Under the pieces are notes generated by a model. It did no database searches and was not told the DNA's origin. It was given only the letters and a program-made list of their open reading frames with translations. A stretch of DNA of 64,000 nt from an uncultured Vibrio sp. (GTDB taxonomy: Bacteria > Pseudomonadota > Gammaproteobacteria > Enterobacterales > Vibrionaceae). The stretch is taken from positions 62,001 through 126,000 of the forward strand of contig CANNGN010000005.1 of the NCBI GenBank assembly GCA_947504195.1, in the 5' to 3' direction. Shown in pieces: positions 63,412-64,000 of this stretch (the stretch's first letter is position 1; every line of letters starts with the position of its first letter). Position numbers and translations under genes: made by a program.

Positions 63412-64000
63412 CTAGAAAAGCTCTTCGCTGCCATCTGTGCTGGTGTAAATATTATCGGCTTCGGTTGGTACGAACGTAGTTGGTTCTGTGCCTTGGCGGA
63501 AATATTCAAGCATGGTACTAGAGTCATTTTCTTCCGTTAGTAGGCCGGATTCCCGATCGATACGTAATTGAACGATGTCGGCCGGGGCTTTTATTGACTG
63601 CTCTTTTGTATTCTTTAGAGCGGTATGCATAAACTCAACCCATGCTGGTTGTGCTGTTTTACCGCCAGATTCTCCACCCGGTGATTGATCTTTTCCTAAG
63701 TTATCATTACGTGACGTACGGCCTAAATCACGATCGTGAGTATCAAACCCTACCCAAGAAGTGGCAACAATTCCTGGACCAAACCCGTTGTACCATGCAT
63801 CTTTAGAATCATTGGTGGTTCCTGTTTTGCCTCCTACATCGTGGCGTTTTAGGCTTTGAGCTCGCCAACCGGTTCCGCGCCAACCACGACCGCCCCAAAC
63901 ATTGGCATAAAGCATTTCTCGTACAAGAAAAGCATTTTGTTGAGTGATAACTTGCGGTGCGATTAATTCATTATCACTTTCTGAACATTGTGAGTGACAA
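63412..64000 (-). CDS. mrcA: Penicillin-binding protein 1A, C-terminal part
   Basis: Bifunctional peptidoglycan glycosyltransferase/transpeptidase. Only the last 195 residues are in the window; the 5' part lies beyond 64000. Visible are APQVITQQNAFLVREML, the transpeptidase motif KTGTTNDSKDAWYNGFGP (KTG box) and the tail TEADNIYTSTDGSEELF. Ortholog position next to oxyR agrees with V. cholerae. Confidence 0.92.
   Translation of the reverse strand, partial: CHSQCSESDNELIAPQVITQQNAFLVREMLYANVWGGRGWRGTGWRAQSLKRHDVGGKTGTTNDSKDAWYNGFGPGIVATSWVGFDTHDRDLGRTSRNDNLGKDQSPGGESGGKTAQPAWVEFMHTALKNTKEQSIKAPADIVQLRIDRESGLLTEENDSSTMLEYFRQGTEPTTFVPTEADNIYTSTDGSEELF

Overview
The window looks like chromosomal DNA of a Vibrio species, the equivalent of the large chromosome. 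The evidence is an almost textbook AphA quorum-sensing regulator, an ArgH fused to an acetyltransferase domain, a peroxiredoxin-glutaredoxin hybrid divergent from oxyR, GTG-started ftsN and hslV, and a gene order close to what is known for Vibrio. Coding density is high. No rRNA, tRNA or CRISPR array was seen.

Layout. 1-13.3 kb: metal efflux (fieF), opposed glycolysis/gluconeogenesis genes (pfkA, glpX), zapB, the methionine regulon (metF, metBL, metJ with MetJ boxes), an OhrR-like regulator facing a DUF1499 protein, rluF, a short malic enzyme and rpmE. 13.5-27.4 kb: priA, cytR, ftsN, hslVU, menA, rraA, a MATE transporter, tpiA, a DUF3135 protein, a SufR-like regulator and groESL. hslVU and groES are each preceded by a sigma-32-like promoter.

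27.4-36.6 kb is an accessory island between groEL and a diguanylate cyclase gene. It holds an integrase N-terminal fragment, relics of IS630, IS481 and IS3 elements, a lone P-loop kinase, a small CxxC protein, a DoxX/DUF2214/TetR membrane-protein module, and a 1048-residue eukaryotic-like isoleucyl-tRNA synthetase (IleRS2 type). The synthetase gene is preceded by a 15-codon leader peptide with five consecutive isoleucine codons, then an antiterminator/terminator pair, then an 11-bp hairpin that covers its Shine-Dalgarno sequence. This reads as ribosome-mediated attenuation of an acquired synthetase. If the protein tolerates an IleRS inhibitor such as mupirocin (inferred, not shown), the cassette would be a resistance gene switched on by the starvation the drug causes.

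37-51.9 kb: a GGDEF protein, a ModF-like ABC protein, EF-P and its modification enzymes (epmB, efp, epmA), a chemotaxis receptor, fumarate reductase frdABCD (fed by menaquinone, to which menA contributes), a rhodanese, secB, gpsA and cysE. 52-64 kb: aphA, ppc, the arginine genes argE and argC-argB-argH (argG is absent from between argB and argH), a DUF3624 protein, prx-grx, oxyR, and the C-terminal part of mrcA running off the window end.
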